64,000 nt of DNA from NCBI RefSeq assembly GCF_022846655.1, contig NZ_AP025667.1, forward strand, positions 4,005,001-4,069,000. Reading direction: 5' to 3'. Shown piece by piece: positions 8,782 through 19,825 of this stretch. Position 1 is the first letter of the stretch; the number at the start of each line of letters is the position of its first letter. Source of the DNA: Streptomyces seoulensis (lineage in GTDB: Bacteria > Actinomycetota > Actinomycetes > Streptomycetales > Streptomycetaceae). The position numbers and the translations under genes are program-made. The notes below the pieces were generated by a model. It saw only the letters and a list, made by a program, of their open reading frames with translations. It was not told where the DNA came from and made no database searches.

Positions 8782-9618
8782 TCACCGGACGCGGGCGGCG
8801 GTGCCGGTGGCGCGGCGGGCCAGCAGGTCGCGCAGTTCGCGGGCGTTGCGGCGGCTGACGGGGAGGACACGGTCGCCGACGCGGACGGTCAAGTTACCGC
8901 CGTCCAGGCGGAGTTCCTCGATCCGGTCGAGCGCGACGAGATGGCTGCGGTGGATGCGGACGAACCCCCCGGACCGCCACTGCTCCTCCAGGGTGGACAG
9001 CGGTACGCGCACCAGGTGGCTGCCGCGCCGGGTGTGCAGCCGGGCGTAGTCGCCGTGCGCCTCGGCGTAGGCGATGTCGGCGAGGGGCACGAACCGGGTC
9101 ACCCCGCCCAGTTCCACCGGGACCTGGCCGCCGCCGTGCGGTCCGGCCGGGTGGGCGCGGGGGCCCTGCCCGGCGTGGGTCAGTTCGGCCACCCGGCGCA
9201 CGGCCTCGGCGAACCGCTCCGCGCGCAGGGGCTTGAGGAGGTAGTCGACGGCCTTGAGGTCGAAGGCGCGGACGGCGAAGTCCTCGTGAGCGGTGACGAA
9301 GACGATGAGCGGCGGAGCGGCGAACCCGCCGAGCAGACGGGCCAGTTCGAGGCCGTTGAGACCCGGCATGCTGACGTCGAGGAAGACGACGTCGACCGCG
9401 TCCGCGCCGCCCTGGACCGCCCGGCTGAGGGTGCGCAGCGCCTCGGTGGCCTCCAGGGCGGGCAGCACGCTGCCGACCCTGGGGTCCCGGTCCAGCAGAT
9501 ACAGCAGTTCTTCGAGCGCGGGTTCCTCGTCGTCCACGGCGAGGACCCGCAACAGGCCCTCGCCGCCGTCGATCCGTGCCGCTGTCTCCGGCGGCCGTGT
9601 CCGGCCGGTCCCGCTCAT
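8782..9618 (-). CDS. LytTR-family response regulator
   Basis: A 278-residue regulator. The receiver domain (about 23-145) contains the acidic pair in LAVDDEEPA, the phosphoacceptor Asp81 in VVFLDVSMPGLNG, and the Lys129 region VDYLLKPLRAERF. The C-terminal LytTR DNA-binding domain (about 168-270) has IAYAEAHGDYARLHT and FVRIHRSHLVALDRI. ATG 9618 is used. It lies upstream of the DUF485 gene, symporter and LytS kinase, all in the same direction, so it is the likely partner of the kinase at 5369. Confidence 0.9.
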   Translation of the reverse strand: MSGTGRTRPPETAARIDGGEGLLRVLAVDDEEPALEELLYLLDRDPRVGSVLPALEATEALRTLSRAVQGGADAVDVVFLDVSMPGLNGLELARLLGGFAAPPLIVFVTAHEDFAVRAFDLKAVDYLLKPLRAERFAEAVRRVAELTHAGQGPRAHPAGPHGGGQVPVELGGVTRFVPLADIAYAEAHGDYARLHTRRGSHLVRVPLSTLEEQWRSGGFVRIHRSHLVALDRIEELRLDGGNLTVRVGDRVLPVSRRNARELRDLLARRATGTAARVR

Positions 9619-9716
9619 CCCCGACGGCCCCTCTCTCCCCTGTTCCGTGTCAGGAATGGTGGGCCCTCGGACCGGTGGCGTCCAGCACGCCGGGGAAGCC
9701 GCGTCACCAAGGCCCG

Positions 9717-11603
9717 TCAGGCCACGGTCACCGTCTCGTCGTCGCGTCCGGCGAACTGGGTCCGGTACAGCTCGGCGTAACGGCCCTTGGCCGCGAGGAG
9801 CTGGTCGTGGGTGCCCCGCTCCACGATCCGGCCGGCCTCCACCACGAGGATCAGGTCGGCGGCGCGGACGGTGGAGAGCCGGTGGGCGATCACGACGGCG
9901 GTGCGGTCCTGGAGGGCCTCGGCCAGGGCTTCCTGGACGGCCGCCTCGGAGGTGTTGTCCAGATGCGCGGTGGCCTCGTCGAGGATGACGACGCGCTGGC
10001 GGGCCAGCAGCAGCCGGGCGATGGTCATGCGCTGGCGTTCGCCGCCGGAGAGCCGGTAGCCGCGCTCGCCGACGACGGTGTCCAGACCGTCCGGCAGGGA
10101 CCGTACGACCCCGTCCAGCCGGGCCCGGCCGAGCGCGGCCCACAGTTCGTCGTCGGCGGCTTCGGGGCGGGCGAGGAGCAGGTTGGCGCGGACGGTGTCG
10201 TGGAAGAGGTGGCCGTCCTGGGTGACCATGCCGACCGTGGCCCGCAGCGAGGCGGTGCTCAGGTCGCGTACGTCGACACCGCCCACCCGCACCGCGCCGC
10301 TGTCGGTGTCGTACAGCCGGGGCAGCAACTGGGCGATGGTTGACTTGCCGGCGCCGGAGGAGCCGACCAGGGCGACGGTCTCGCCGGGGGCGGCGCGGAA
10401 GGAGACGCCGTGCAGGACCTCGGCGCCGCCGCGTACGTCGAGCGTGGCGACCTCCTCCAGCGAGGCGAGGGAGACCTTGTCGGCGGCCGGGTAGCCGAAG
10501 CGCACGTCGTCGAACTCGATGGCGACCGGCCCCTCCGTCACCGGGGCGGCGTCCTTCTTCTCGGCGATGAGCGGCTCCAGGTCCAGCACCTCGAAGACCC
10601 GCTCGAAACTGACCAGCGCGCTCATCACCTCCACCCGCGCACCGGCGAGCGCGGTCAGCGGGGCGTAGAGGCGGGTGAGCAGCAGGGCGAGGGAGACGAC
10701 GGCGCCCGCCTCCAGGGTGCCGCGCAGGGCGAACCAGCCGCCGAGTCCGTAGACGAGGGCGAGCGCCAGGGCGGAGACCAGGGTGAGGGCGGTGATGAAC
10801 ACCGACTGGGCGGTGGCGGTGCGCACGCCGATGTCGCGGACCTCGCGGGCGCGGGCGGCGAACTGGGCCGACTCCTCCTCGGGGCGGCCGAACAGCTTGA
10901 CGAGGGTGGCGCCGGGCGCGGAGAAGCGTTCCGTCATCCGGGTGCCCATGGCCGCGTTCAGCTCGGCCGCCTCCCGCTGCATCCGGGCCATCCGGCGGCC
11001 CATCCGGCGGGCGGGCAGCACGAACACCGGCAGCAGGACCAGGGCGAGCAGGGTGATCTGCCAGGACAGGGTGAGCATCACGGCGAGGGTGAGCAGCAGG
11101 GTGACCACGTTGGTCACCACCCCGGACAGGGTGGAGGCGAAGGCCCGCTGGGCGCCGATCACGTCGTTGTTGAGGCGGCTGACCAGGGCGCCGGTGCGGG
11201 TGCGGGTGAAGAAGGCGACGGGCATCCGCTGGACGTGGTCGAAGACGGCGGTGCGCAGGTCGAGGATGAGCCCCTCCCCCAGGGTCGCCGACAGCCGCCG
11301 CACGAAGATGCCCAGTCCCGCCTCGGCCAGCGCGACCAGGGCGATGAGCAGCGAGAGCCTGATCACCCGGCCGGAGTCGTGGCCCGCCACGATGGCGTCG
11401 ACCACGCGACCGGCAAGCACCGGGGTGGCCACGGCGAGCAGGGCGGTCACGATGCCGAGCAGGACGAACCGGGTGATGCCCGCGCGGTGCGGTCGGGCGA
11501 AGGCGGCGATGCGGCGCAGCGTGGCGCGGGCGAGGGGCCGGCGCTGCTGCTGCGCGGTCATCACGCTGTGCAGTTGCGTCCAGGCGGTGGTTTCCATGCT
11601 CAT
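9717..11603 (-). CDS. ABC exporter, fused permease/ATPase (SoxR-controlled type)
   Basis: With ATG 11603 the protein has 628 residues: an N-terminal ABC-transporter type 1 transmembrane domain (about 30-320, six helices) and a C-terminal nucleotide-binding domain with Walker A GSSGAGKST, signature LSGGERQRM and Walker B VVILDEATAHLD. It is a homodimeric drug-export design. The promoter carries a near-perfect SoxR box. In Streptomyces coelicolor an ABC transporter is one of the few SoxR targets, and this gene looks like its counterpart. It would export redox-active compounds when SoxR is oxidised. The -10 element ends 6 nt before the ATG, so the mRNA is probably leaderless. Confidence 0.88.
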   Translation of the reverse strand: MSMETTAWTQLHSVMTAQQQRRPLARATLRRIAAFARPHRAGITRFVLLGIVTALLAVATPVLAGRVVDAIVAGHDSGRVIRLSLLIALVALAEAGLGIFVRRLSATLGEGLILDLRTAVFDHVQRMPVAFFTRTRTGALVSRLNNDVIGAQRAFASTLSGVVTNVVTLLLTLAVMLTLSWQITLLALVLLPVFVLPARRMGRRMARMQREAAELNAAMGTRMTERFSAPGATLVKLFGRPEEESAQFAARAREVRDIGVRTATAQSVFITALTLVSALALALVYGLGGWFALRGTLEAGAVVSLALLLTRLYAPLTALAGARVEVMSALVSFERVFEVLDLEPLIAEKKDAAPVTEGPVAIEFDDVRFGYPAADKVSLASLEEVATLDVRGGAEVLHGVSFRAAPGETVALVGSSGAGKSTIAQLLPRLYDTDSGAVRVGGVDVRDLSTASLRATVGMVTQDGHLFHDTVRANLLLARPEAADDELWAALGRARLDGVVRSLPDGLDTVVGERGYRLSGGERQRMTIARLLLARQRVVILDEATAHLDNTSEAAVQEALAEALQDRTAVVIAHRLSTVRAADLILVVEAGRIVERGTHDQLLAAKGRYAELYRTQFAGRDDETVTVA

Positions 11604-11609
11604 GGGACC

Positions 11610-11640
11610 AACGTAAGACCTCAAGTTTGCTTGAGGTCAA
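11610..11640 (-). promoter_or_regulatory. SoxR box inside a 19-bp-spacer promoter
   Basis: GACCTCAAG (11617-11625) and CTTGAGGTC (11630-11638) are perfect inverted repeats with a 4-bp centre. The core CCTCAAGxxxxCTTGAGG matches the E. coli soxS SoxR site apart from the centre. On the minus strand TTGACC (-35, 11640-11635) and TACGTT (-10, 11615-11610) flank the box with a 19-nt spacer, the stretched spacing that MerR-family activators such as SoxR correct. Confidence 0.85.
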
Positions 11641-11701
11641 CCGTTCCGGGGCCGCGTGCGGCACAGTGGGCCCTCCAGCAACTCGGCGAGGAGGGGTCAG
11701 G

Positions 11702-12466
11702 ATGCCGGTCCGGGTGGAGGCGAACGGTCATGTGACGACGGTCGTGCTGGCGCGCCCGGAGGCGCGCAACGCGGTCGACGGGCCCACGGCGGCCGAACTC
11801 GCGGGTGCGTTCCGGGCGTTCGAGGCGGACGACGACGCCCGCGTGGCGGTGCTGTGGGGCGAGGGCGGCACGTTCTGCGCGGGTGCCGACCTCAAGGCGA
11901 TCGGCACCGGGCGCGGGAACCGGGTCGCGGCGGACGGCGACGGCCCGATGGGGCCGACCCGGATGCGGCTGTCCAAGCCGGTGATCGCCGCCGTGGCGGG
12001 GCACGCCGTGGCGGGCGGTCTGGAGCTGGCGCTGTGGTGCGACCTCCGGGTGGCGGAGGAGGACGCGGTGTTCGGGGTGTTCTGCCGCCGCTGGGGCGTA
12101 CCGCTGATCGACGGCGGCACGGTACGGCTGCCCCGGCTGATCGGGACCGGCCGGGCGATGGACATGATCCTCACCGGCCGTCCGGTGGCCGCCGCCGAGG
12201 CGTACGAGATCGGTCTGGTCAACCGGGTGGTCCCGGCCGGCCGGTCCCGTGTCGAGGCGGAACTGCTGGCGGCCTCCATCGCCGGTTTCCCCCAGGCGTG
12301 CCTGCGCGGCGACCGGGCCTCGCTGCTCGACCAGGAGGGGCTGTCCGAGGAGGAGGCGATGCGGGGTGAACTCCGGCACGGTACGGGCGTGCTGGCTCAG
12401 GCGATGGAGGGGGCGGCCCGGTTCGCCGGGGGTGCGGGGCGGCACGGGGCGTTCGGTGAGGCGTGA
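11702..12466 (+). CDS. Enoyl-CoA hydratase/isomerase family protein
   Basis: A 254-residue crotonase-fold protein. GTFCAGADLKAIG near residue 60 and GHAVAGGLELALWCDLRVA near 100-118 supply the oxyanion-hole glycines. The ATG at 11702 follows GGAGGGG. The gene is divergent from the SoxR-box transporter and stands alone. The second catalytic position has FGVFCRRWGVPLIDGG, as in crotonase-like proteins often annotated as hydratases without proven activity. The substrate cannot be named from sequence. Confidence 0.85.
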   Translation: MPVRVEANGHVTTVVLARPEARNAVDGPTAAELAGAFRAFEADDDARVAVLWGEGGTFCAGADLKAIGTGRGNRVAADGDGPMGPTRMRLSKPVIAAVAGHAVAGGLELALWCDLRVAEEDAVFGVFCRRWGVPLIDGGTVRLPRLIGTGRAMDMILTGRPVAAAEAYEIGLVNRVVPAGRSRVEAELLAASIAGFPQACLRGDRASLLDQEGLSEEEAMRGELRHGTGVLAQAMEGAARFAGGAGRHGAFGEA

Positions 12467-12532
12467 ACTCACGGCGAGAACACGCCTGTCACCGTCGGTC
12501 GGGCGAGGGTCGCGTACCCCCTCGTACGGCCG

Positions 12533-12874
12533 TCACCTGTAGGTGATGACCCTTCCGTCCCTGCCGTCGTGCCCCCGCCTGCCCCAGGGGCCCCGCCTGC
12601 CGTCGTCGCCGTCGTCCCCGTCGTCGCCCGGCCGGCCCGTGGGTCCGGTGGGGCCGGGATCGCCGGACGGACCGGAGGGTCCGGGCGGGCCGGGCGGGCC
12701 CTGGTGCGTGCCGCTGCCGCCGTCCTCGAGACTGACGCGCTGCATCTGCATCTCGTCGAGCTGCTGTTGGTGGGCGACGAGCAGGACCGCCTGCCCGACC
12801 AGCACGACGGTCAGCGCCGCGCCGACCGCCATGCGGCGCCGTGACCCACTCAACACCTCTTTCACGCTTCTCAC
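12533..12874 (-). CDS. Membrane-anchored collagen-like protein (second of a tandem pair)
   Basis: About 113 residues from GTG 12874. The N-terminus is basic (SRRR), followed by one membrane segment (MAVGAALTVVLVGQAVLLVA), a short polar linker, then 17 uninterrupted Gly-X-Y triplets, first Pro-rich and then charged (GDD repeated three times, GRR, GHD, GRD), ending VITYR. The stalk should be extracellular. The start is chosen by comparison with the upstream paralogue: both have GTGAGGAT then 4 nt before the start and share the MRxVxxxLxxxRR opening. A GTG four codons earlier is possible. Function unknown. Confidence 0.72.
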   Translation of the reverse strand: MRSVKEVLSGSRRRMAVGAALTVVLVGQAVLLVAHQQQLDEMQMQRVSLEDGGSGTHQGPPGPPGPSGPSGDPGPTGPTGRPGDDGDDGDDGRRGPWGRRGHDGRDGRVITYR

Positions 12875-12945
12875 ATTGATCCTCACACTGGATGACGGGG
12901 CAGTACGACGGACGACGGTTCGCGGAGGTGACCGCGAGGGCGGCT

Positions 12946-13278
12946 CTAGCTCGCCGGCGGGGCGACGGCGTCCTTGCCGTCCTTCCCGTCCTTGCCGTCC
13001 TTTCCGGGCGGACCGGCAGCCCCGTCCGCACCGTCCGTCCCGTCCTTTCCGGCCGGGCCGATGGGACCGGCGGGTCCGGTGGGGCCGGCCGGACCGGAGG
13101 GACCGGCGGGTCCGGGCTCGAGACTCTCCTGGAAGTCGACGGACTGCGTCTGCAGACCCTGGATCTGCAGGTGCTGTTCGACGATGACGGCCGACTGCAC
13201 GACGAGCGCGATGGTCAGCACGGCGCCGAGCATGAAGGGACGCCGCGGGCTTCGCAGCGCTTGACTCACGTTTCTCAT
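12946..13278 (-). CDS. Membrane-anchored collagen-like protein (first of a tandem pair)
   Basis: About 110 residues from ATG 13278. A basic N-terminus is followed by a membrane segment (FMLGAVLTIALVVQSAVIV), a Gln-rich stretch (EQHLQIQGLQTQ) that could nucleate a coiled coil, then 16 Gly-X-Y triplets: seven Pro-rich GPx triplets, and later GKD repeated at the end. GKD-rich blocks are typical of bacterial collagens that form stable triple helices without hydroxyproline. It is a paralogue of the next gene (12533-12874), with matching DNA around the start codon, so the pair arose by duplication. Confidence 0.75.
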   Translation of the reverse strand: MRNVSQALRSPRRPFMLGAVLTIALVVQSAVIVEQHLQIQGLQTQSVDFQESLEPGPAGPSGPAGPTGPAGPIGPAGKDGTDGADGAAGPPGKDGKDGKDGKDAVAPPAS

Positions 13279-13644
13279 ATGCATCCTCACGCTGAGTGAC
13301 GGGCGAAAGTGTAAAGGACGAAAAGTCGGGGGAAGCGGAACGCCGCGTCGAGTGTCTTCGCGCTCTTCAGGGGTGCTGAGCACCGGCTCGGCGAGCGCCG
13401 CGGGAATCGGCGGAACGTCGGACGACCCGTCACTTTCCGTTGTTCATCGCCCTGCCGCATGGACCTCGGGCGGTTCGGACCGCCGTGTCGCATGCGGCAG
13501 GATGAGCACACGCGCCCTTCATCGAACCTTCGTACGGAGGGCACGGTCGCACATCCCGGAGAGCGAACAGGTGAGAACGTGACGCAACTTCACATCCGGC
13601 CTACGGCGGCGTCCTTGGGCAGCATGTCCAGGTGGAGGTGACCG
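13279..13644. promoter_or_regulatory. Divergent intergenic region with nested hairpin
   Basis: This 366-bp gap separates the collagen-like genes from the MscS gene. CTGCCGCATG (13452-13461) and CATGCGGCAG (13491-13500) are perfect inverted repeats; nested between them GGCGGT (13469-13474) and ACCGCC (13479-13484) pair across a TCGG loop. The structure could form in the MscS leader RNA or act as an operator. No protein gene is convincing here, although a 20-codon GTG frame (13579-13641) precedes MscS. Confidence 0.45.
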
Positions 13645-14739
13645 ATGAACCGTCATGTGACCCTGGACGACCTGGTCCTCGCCGGCATAGCGCTGGCCGC
13701 CGGCCTCGTGCTGGCCTTCCTGTCCCGCACGATGCTGCGCTGGCTGGCCAAGCACGCCAAGCGCACCCGGTGGAGCGGTGACGACGTCATCGTGGACGCG
13801 CTGCGTTCCGTCGTGCCGTGGGCCGCGATAGCGGGCGGTATCGCGGCGGGCGCGGCCGTGCTGCCGCTGACGGGCACCGTCCAGAAGCACGTCAACCAGA
13901 CCCTCCAGGTGTGGCTGATCTTCGTGGTGACCCTGTCCGCGGCACGGGTGATCGCGGGCCTGGTGCAGAGCGTCACCCAGTCCCGCTCGGGCGTGGCGGG
14001 TTCGGCGACCATCTTCGTCAACATCACCCGGGTACTGGTCCTGGCCATCGGCTTCCTGGTGGTCCTGCAGACCCTCGGCATCTCGATCGCCCCGCTGCTC
14101 ACCGCCCTGGGCGTCGGTGGTCTCGCGGTCGCGCTGGCGCTCCAGGACACGCTGGCCAACCTGTTCGCGGGCATCCACATCCTCGCCTCCAAGACCGTGC
14201 AGCCCGGTGACTACATCCGGCTGAGCAGCGGCGAGGAGGGCTATGTCGTCGACATCAACTGGCGCCAGACCACGGTGCGTCAGCTCTCCAACAACCTCGT
14301 GGTCATCCCCAACGGCCAGCTCGCCAAGACCAACATGACCAACTTCACCCGCCCCGAGCAGGAGTTGACGGTGCTGGTGCAGGCCGGGGTGAGCTACGAC
14401 TCGGACCTGGAGCACGTGGAGCGGGTGACGTCCGAGGTGGTCGACGAGGTGATGACCGAGATCACCGGCGCCGTACCGGAGCACGAGGCGGCCATCCGCT
14501 TCCACACCTTCGGGGACTCCCGGATCGGGTTCACGATCATCCTGGGCGTCGGCGAGTTCAGCGACCAGTTCCGGATCAAGCACGAGTTCATCAAGCGCCT
14601 GCACCGCCGTTACCGCGAGGAGGGCATCCGCATCCCGGCCCCCGCCCGCACGGTCGCCCTCCAGCAGGGCTCGGTGCTGATACCGCAACAGCGCACCGGC
14701 GACGACGTGCAGACAGGCCCGGCCCCGGCCGACCAGTGA
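13645..14739 (+). CDS. Small-conductance mechanosensitive channel, MscS family
   Basis: A 364-residue protein with four N-terminal membrane segments; the last includes ALGVGGLAVALALQDTLANL, the Gly/Ala-rich pore helix (TM3) of MscS. The cytosolic beta domain follows (PGDYIRLSSGEEGYVVDINW, VVIPNGQLAKTNMTNF) and the C-terminal cage domain ends near 340. ATG 13645 is behind a perfect GGAGGTGA. It protects against osmotic downshock by opening under membrane tension. It ends in a hairpin terminator shared with the convergent HD gene. Confidence 0.92.
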   Translation: MNRHVTLDDLVLAGIALAAGLVLAFLSRTMLRWLAKHAKRTRWSGDDVIVDALRSVVPWAAIAGGIAAGAAVLPLTGTVQKHVNQTLQVWLIFVVTLSAARVIAGLVQSVTQSRSGVAGSATIFVNITRVLVLAIGFLVVLQTLGISIAPLLTALGVGGLAVALALQDTLANLFAGIHILASKTVQPGDYIRLSSGEEGYVVDINWRQTTVRQLSNNLVVIPNGQLAKTNMTNFTRPEQELTVLVQAGVSYDSDLEHVERVTSEVVDEVMTEITGAVPEHEAAIRFHTFGDSRIGFTIILGVGEFSDQFRIKHEFIKRLHRRYREEGIRIPAPARTVALQQGSVLIPQQRTGDDVQTGPAPADQ

Positions 14740-14743
14740 GAGA

Positions 14744-14778
14744 GGTGGCGGCGTCCCGATGACGGGGGCGCCGCCACC
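14744..14778. terminator. Bidirectional hairpin terminator
   Basis: GGTGGCGGCG (14744-14753) pairs exactly with CGCCGCCACC (14769-14778), and the loop can extend the stem with TCCC/GGG. It lies between the convergent MscS and HD-domain genes. Confidence 0.7.
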
Positions 14779-14784
14779 GGCACG

Positions 14785-15441
14785 TCACTCCTCGGACGCC
14801 GCACTCCGCGACCAACCACGCCGCTCGCCCTCGTCGATGAGGTGCCGGCCCGCCGTCCACAGGGAGGCGGAGGCTTCTCCGATCACCGACTTGCGGGCCC
14901 GGACGTCGTCGGCGGTGACGCCGGGGGTGCGCCAGGTGCCGCCGCGGGCCATCCAGTTGAGCAGGAGCGGCTGGAGGCGGTCCATGGCCTTGGCGAACCT
15001 GGCCTCCGGGGTGCCGCGCTCCTCGAACTCGTCCCACAGGGCCCGCATCCGCCGGGCCTGGTCCTCCGGGAGCAGCCGGAAGAGCTCGTCCGCCGCCACC
15101 GCCTCCCGCTCCTGCTGACCGGCGCCGCCCGCGGTGTCGTACAGCGGGGTGTCGCCCGCGTAGATCTCCACGAGGTCGTGCAGCAGCACCAGCTCGACGG
15201 TGTGGCCCACGTCGATGGGCTCGTCGGAGTGCTCGGCGAGGACCGCGACCATCATGGCCAGGTGCCACGAGTGCTCGGCGTCGTTCTCCCGGCGGTCCGC
15301 CGCGGCGAGGGGCGACTGGCGCAGCACGGTCTTGAGCCGGTCCACCTCCACCAGGAAGGTGAGCTGGGCCCGCAGCCGCTCCTCCAGACCGTCGGGCAGG
15401 GGCGTCTTGTCCACGAGCAGGTTCCGGCGTTCATCACTCAC
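14785..15441 (-). CDS. HD domain phosphohydrolase (YfbR/HDDC2-like)
   Basis: A 218-residue protein from GTG 15441. The HD metal-binding residues are seen as His in [12 protein letters not shown] and the HD pair in [14 protein letters not shown], followed by a distal Asp in [14 protein letters not shown]. This spacing is typical of the 5'-deoxynucleotidase/HDDC2 group, which removes phosphate from deoxynucleoside monophosphates. Substrate specificity is inferred only. The gene is single, divergent from the DUF4186 gene with about 60 bp between them. Confidence 0.82.
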   Translation of the reverse strand: MSDERRNLLVDKTPLPDGLEERLRAQLTFLVEVDRLKTVLRQSPLAAADRRENDAEHSWHLAMMVAVLAEHSDEPIDVGHTVELVLLHDLVEIYAGDTPLYDTAGGAGQQEREAVAADELFRLLPEDQARRMRALWDEFEERGTPEARFAKAMDRLQPLLLNWMARGGTWRTPGVTADDVRARKSVIGEASASLWTAGRHLIDEGERRGWSRSAASEE

Positions 15442-15500
15442 CGGCTCATCGTGGCACGCGCGACCACCGGCCCACACCACCGGGCTAAGCTCGAAATGGT

Positions 15501-15950
15501 ATGACTTCTCCACCCGATCCAGATCCCGATTACGATCCCGACCCCGGCCTCGACCCCGGACAGGCGGCCTTCACCCCGCCGTCCCGTGCCGCGCTCGACG
15601 CGCGGCTCGACTCGATCACCCGGCAGCCGTTCCGGGCCAAGTTCCACCTGCGCGGGCGGGACCGGGTCACGGCCGGACTGAAGGGGCCCGCCACGATCAG
15701 GTGGCACGCGTACGACCTGATCGCCGGGCGGCTCGCCCCGGCCCGGCCGCACAAGGACGGCAAGCAGACCCCGTACCGCGGCCATCCCGTCTTCGTGGCC
15801 CAGCACGCCACCGGCACCTGCTGCCGCACCTGTCTGCTGCGCTGCCACGGCATTCCCAAGGGCCGGGAGCTGACCCGCGCCGAGCACGTGTACGTCGTGG
15901 ACGTGATCTGCCGCTGGATCGAGCGCGAGATGACCGGCGACCCCCGCTGA
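15501..15950 (+). CDS. DUF4186 family protein
   Basis: A 149-residue protein with an acidic, Asp/Pro-rich N-terminus (about 30 residues) and a conserved core: [32 protein letters not shown], and [20 protein letters not shown], which contains a paired-cysteine CCRTC motif that could bind metal. It ends [12 protein letters not shown] recognise this as the DUF4186 family, which is common in actinobacteria and lacks a known role. It lies alone upstream of icd on the same strand, separated by 89 bp. Confidence 0.75.
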   Translation: MTSPPDPDPDYDPDPGLDPGQAAFTPPSRAALDARLDSITRQPFRAKFHLRGRDRVTAGLKGPATIRWHAYDLIAGRLAPARPHKDGKQTPYRGHPVFVAQHATGTCCRTCLLRCHGIPKGRELTRAEHVYVVDVICRWIEREMTGDPR

Positions 15951-16039
15951 GCGGTCAGGTCCGGACCCCTGTCGAACCGGACCCGGTCACGAGATATCTT
16001 GATGTCGAGCAATGTTGCAGACGTGGAGCGGAGCACCCG

Positions 16040-18259
<2,220 letters not shown>

Positions 18260-18281
18260 CACCTGCGGTAGCTGTACGTGC

Positions 18282-18313
18282 GTGCCCCGGCCGGACTCCT
18301 CCGGCCGGGGCAC
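18282..18313 (+). terminator. Hairpin terminator of icd
   Basis: GTGCCCCGGCCGG (18282-18294) pairs perfectly with CCGGCCGGGGCAC (18301-18313) around a 6-nt ACTCCT loop, 23 nt after the icd stop codon. There is no long T run, as is common in Streptomyces. Confidence 0.8.
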
Positions 18314-18460
18314 GGTCGTAACCGGGCTGTGCTGCGGCCGTGTTGCGGGGATGTGGCGTACATGAAGTCCTCGTGGCGTGGTTCGTGCCGGGCTGTCCGG
18401 AGCTGTCCGGCCGTGCTTGTCTCGTGCCCGAAGCCGCGCCCGCACCGCACGAGGAGCACC

Positions 18461-19825
18461 ATGAGCAGCCAGCCCATCGACTCGGTCACCGCCGGTCACA
18501 CCCCGGACGAGCAGCCCGCCGGCCCCGACACCTCCGCGTGGTCCTTCGAGACCCGGCAGATCCACGCCGGCGCGGCGCCCGACCCGACGACCGGGGCACG
18601 GGCCACGCCGATCTACCAGACCACGTCCTTCGTCTTCCAGGACACCCAGCACGCCGCCGACCTGTTCTCGCTCGCCGAGCCCGGCAACATCTACACCCGC
18701 ATCCACAACCCGACGCAGGACGTGTTCGAGCAGCGGATCGCCGCGCTGGAGGGCGGTGTCGCCGCCGTCGCGCTGGCGTCCGGGCAGGCCGCCGAGACGC
18801 TCGCGCTGCTGACCCTGGCGGGCGCGGGCGACCACATCGTCTCCAGCGCCTCGCTGTACGGCGGCACCTACAACCTGTTCCGGCACACCCTGCCGAGGCT
18901 GGGCATCGAGGTGTCGTTCGTGGACGACCCGGACGACGCGGAGGCGTGGCGGGCCGCGATCCGGCCGAACACCAAGGCGCTGTTCGCGGAGACGCTGGGC
19001 AACCCGCGCGGCAACGTGCTCGACGTACGGGCGGTCGCGGACGTGGCGCACGACGCGGGTGTGCCGCTGATCGTGGACAACACGGTGCCGACCCCGTATC
19101 TGCTCCGGCCCATCGAGCACGGCGCGGACATCGTGGTGCACTCCGCGACCAAGTTCCTCGGCGGGCACGGCACCGCCATCGCCGGTGTGGTGGTGGACGG
19201 CGGCACCTTCGACTTCGGCGCGCACCCCGAGCGGTTCCCGGACTTCTCCGAGCCCGACCCGAGCTACCACGGCCTGCGGTACTGGCCCGCGCTCGGTCCG
19301 GGTGCCTTCGCGGTCAAGCTGCGGGTGCAGTTGCTGCGCGACCTCGGCCCGGCGCTCTCCCCGCACTCGGCGTTCCTGCTGCTCCAGGGCGTGGAGACGC
19401 TGAGCCTGCGCCTGGAACGGCACTCCTCGAACGCGCTGGCCCTGGCCGAGTGGCTCCAGGGCCGCGACGAGGTGGCCGCGGTCCACTATCCGGGGCTGGA
19501 GTCCAGCCGGTGGTACGAGGCCGGGCGGAAGTACCTGCCGCGCGGCTCCGGCGCCGTCGTCTCCTTCGAGCTGCGGGACGGGGTGGAGGCGGGCAAGCGG
19601 TTCGTGGACGCGGTGGAGCTGTTCAGCCACCTCGCCAACATCGGTGACGTCCGCAGCCTGATCATCCATCCCGCGTCCACCACGCACAGCCAGTTGGACG
19701 AGGAGCAGCTCAGGGCGACCGGCACCGCGCCGGGCCTGGTCCGGCTCTCGGTGGGCATCGAGAACCTGGCCGACCTGAAGGCGGACCTGGAGGCCGGGTT
19801 CCGCGCGGCCAAGGGCGCCTCCTGA
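18461..19825 (+). CDS. metY: O-acetylhomoserine sulfhydrylase (aminocarboxypropyltransferase)
   Basis: A 454-residue PLP enzyme of the Cys/Met metabolism family, making homocysteine from O-acetylhomoserine and sulfide. Motifs include [43 protein letters not shown] and the PLP-lysine segment [18 protein letters not shown]. Length and the long C-terminal part match MetY rather than the shorter MetB. ATG 18461 follows GAGGAG. The next gene, metX, makes its substrate and overlaps it by 4 nt, so the two form a methionine operon. No SAM riboswitch was recognised in the 147 bp between the icd terminator and the start. Confidence 0.93.
   Translation: MSSQPIDSVTAGHTPDEQPAGPDTSAWSFETRQIHAGAAPDPTTGARATPIYQTTSFVFQDTQHAADLFSLAEPGNIYTRIHNPTQDVFEQRIAALEGGVAAVALASGQAAETLALLTLAGAGDHIVSSASLYGGTYNLFRHTLPRLGIEVSFVDDPDDAEAWRAAIRPNTKALFAETLGNPRGNVLDVRAVADVAHDAGVPLIVDNTVPTPYLLRPIEHGADIVVHSATKFLGGHGTAIAGVVVDGGTFDFGAHPERFPDFSEPDPSYHGLRYWPALGPGAFAVKLRVQLLRDLGPALSPHSAFLLLQGVETLSLRLERHSSNALALAEWLQGRDEVAAVHYPGLESSRWYEAGRKYLPRGSGAVVSFELRDGVEAGKRFVDAVELFSHLANIGDVRSLIIHPASTTHSQLDEEQLRATGTAPGLVRLSVGIENLADLKADLEAGFRAAKGAS

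Noticed and set aside
8782..11664. Single 960-residue minus-strand protein
   Set aside because: Only the last 278 residues are real (LytTR regulator); the upstream part is a shadow frame of the ABC exporter.
12533..13278. Repeat array or CRISPR-like unit
   Set aside because: The periodicity is 9 nt in frame and encodes Gly-X-Y triplets; no spacer pattern exists.
13579..13641. 20-codon leader peptide before MscS
   Set aside because: It has a plausible GTG but no conserved signature and ends within the MscS ribosome site; not supported as a gene.
18314..18460. SAM riboswitch upstream of metY
   Set aside because: The leader is short and shows no recognisable SAM-I or SAM-IV core, so it was not called.
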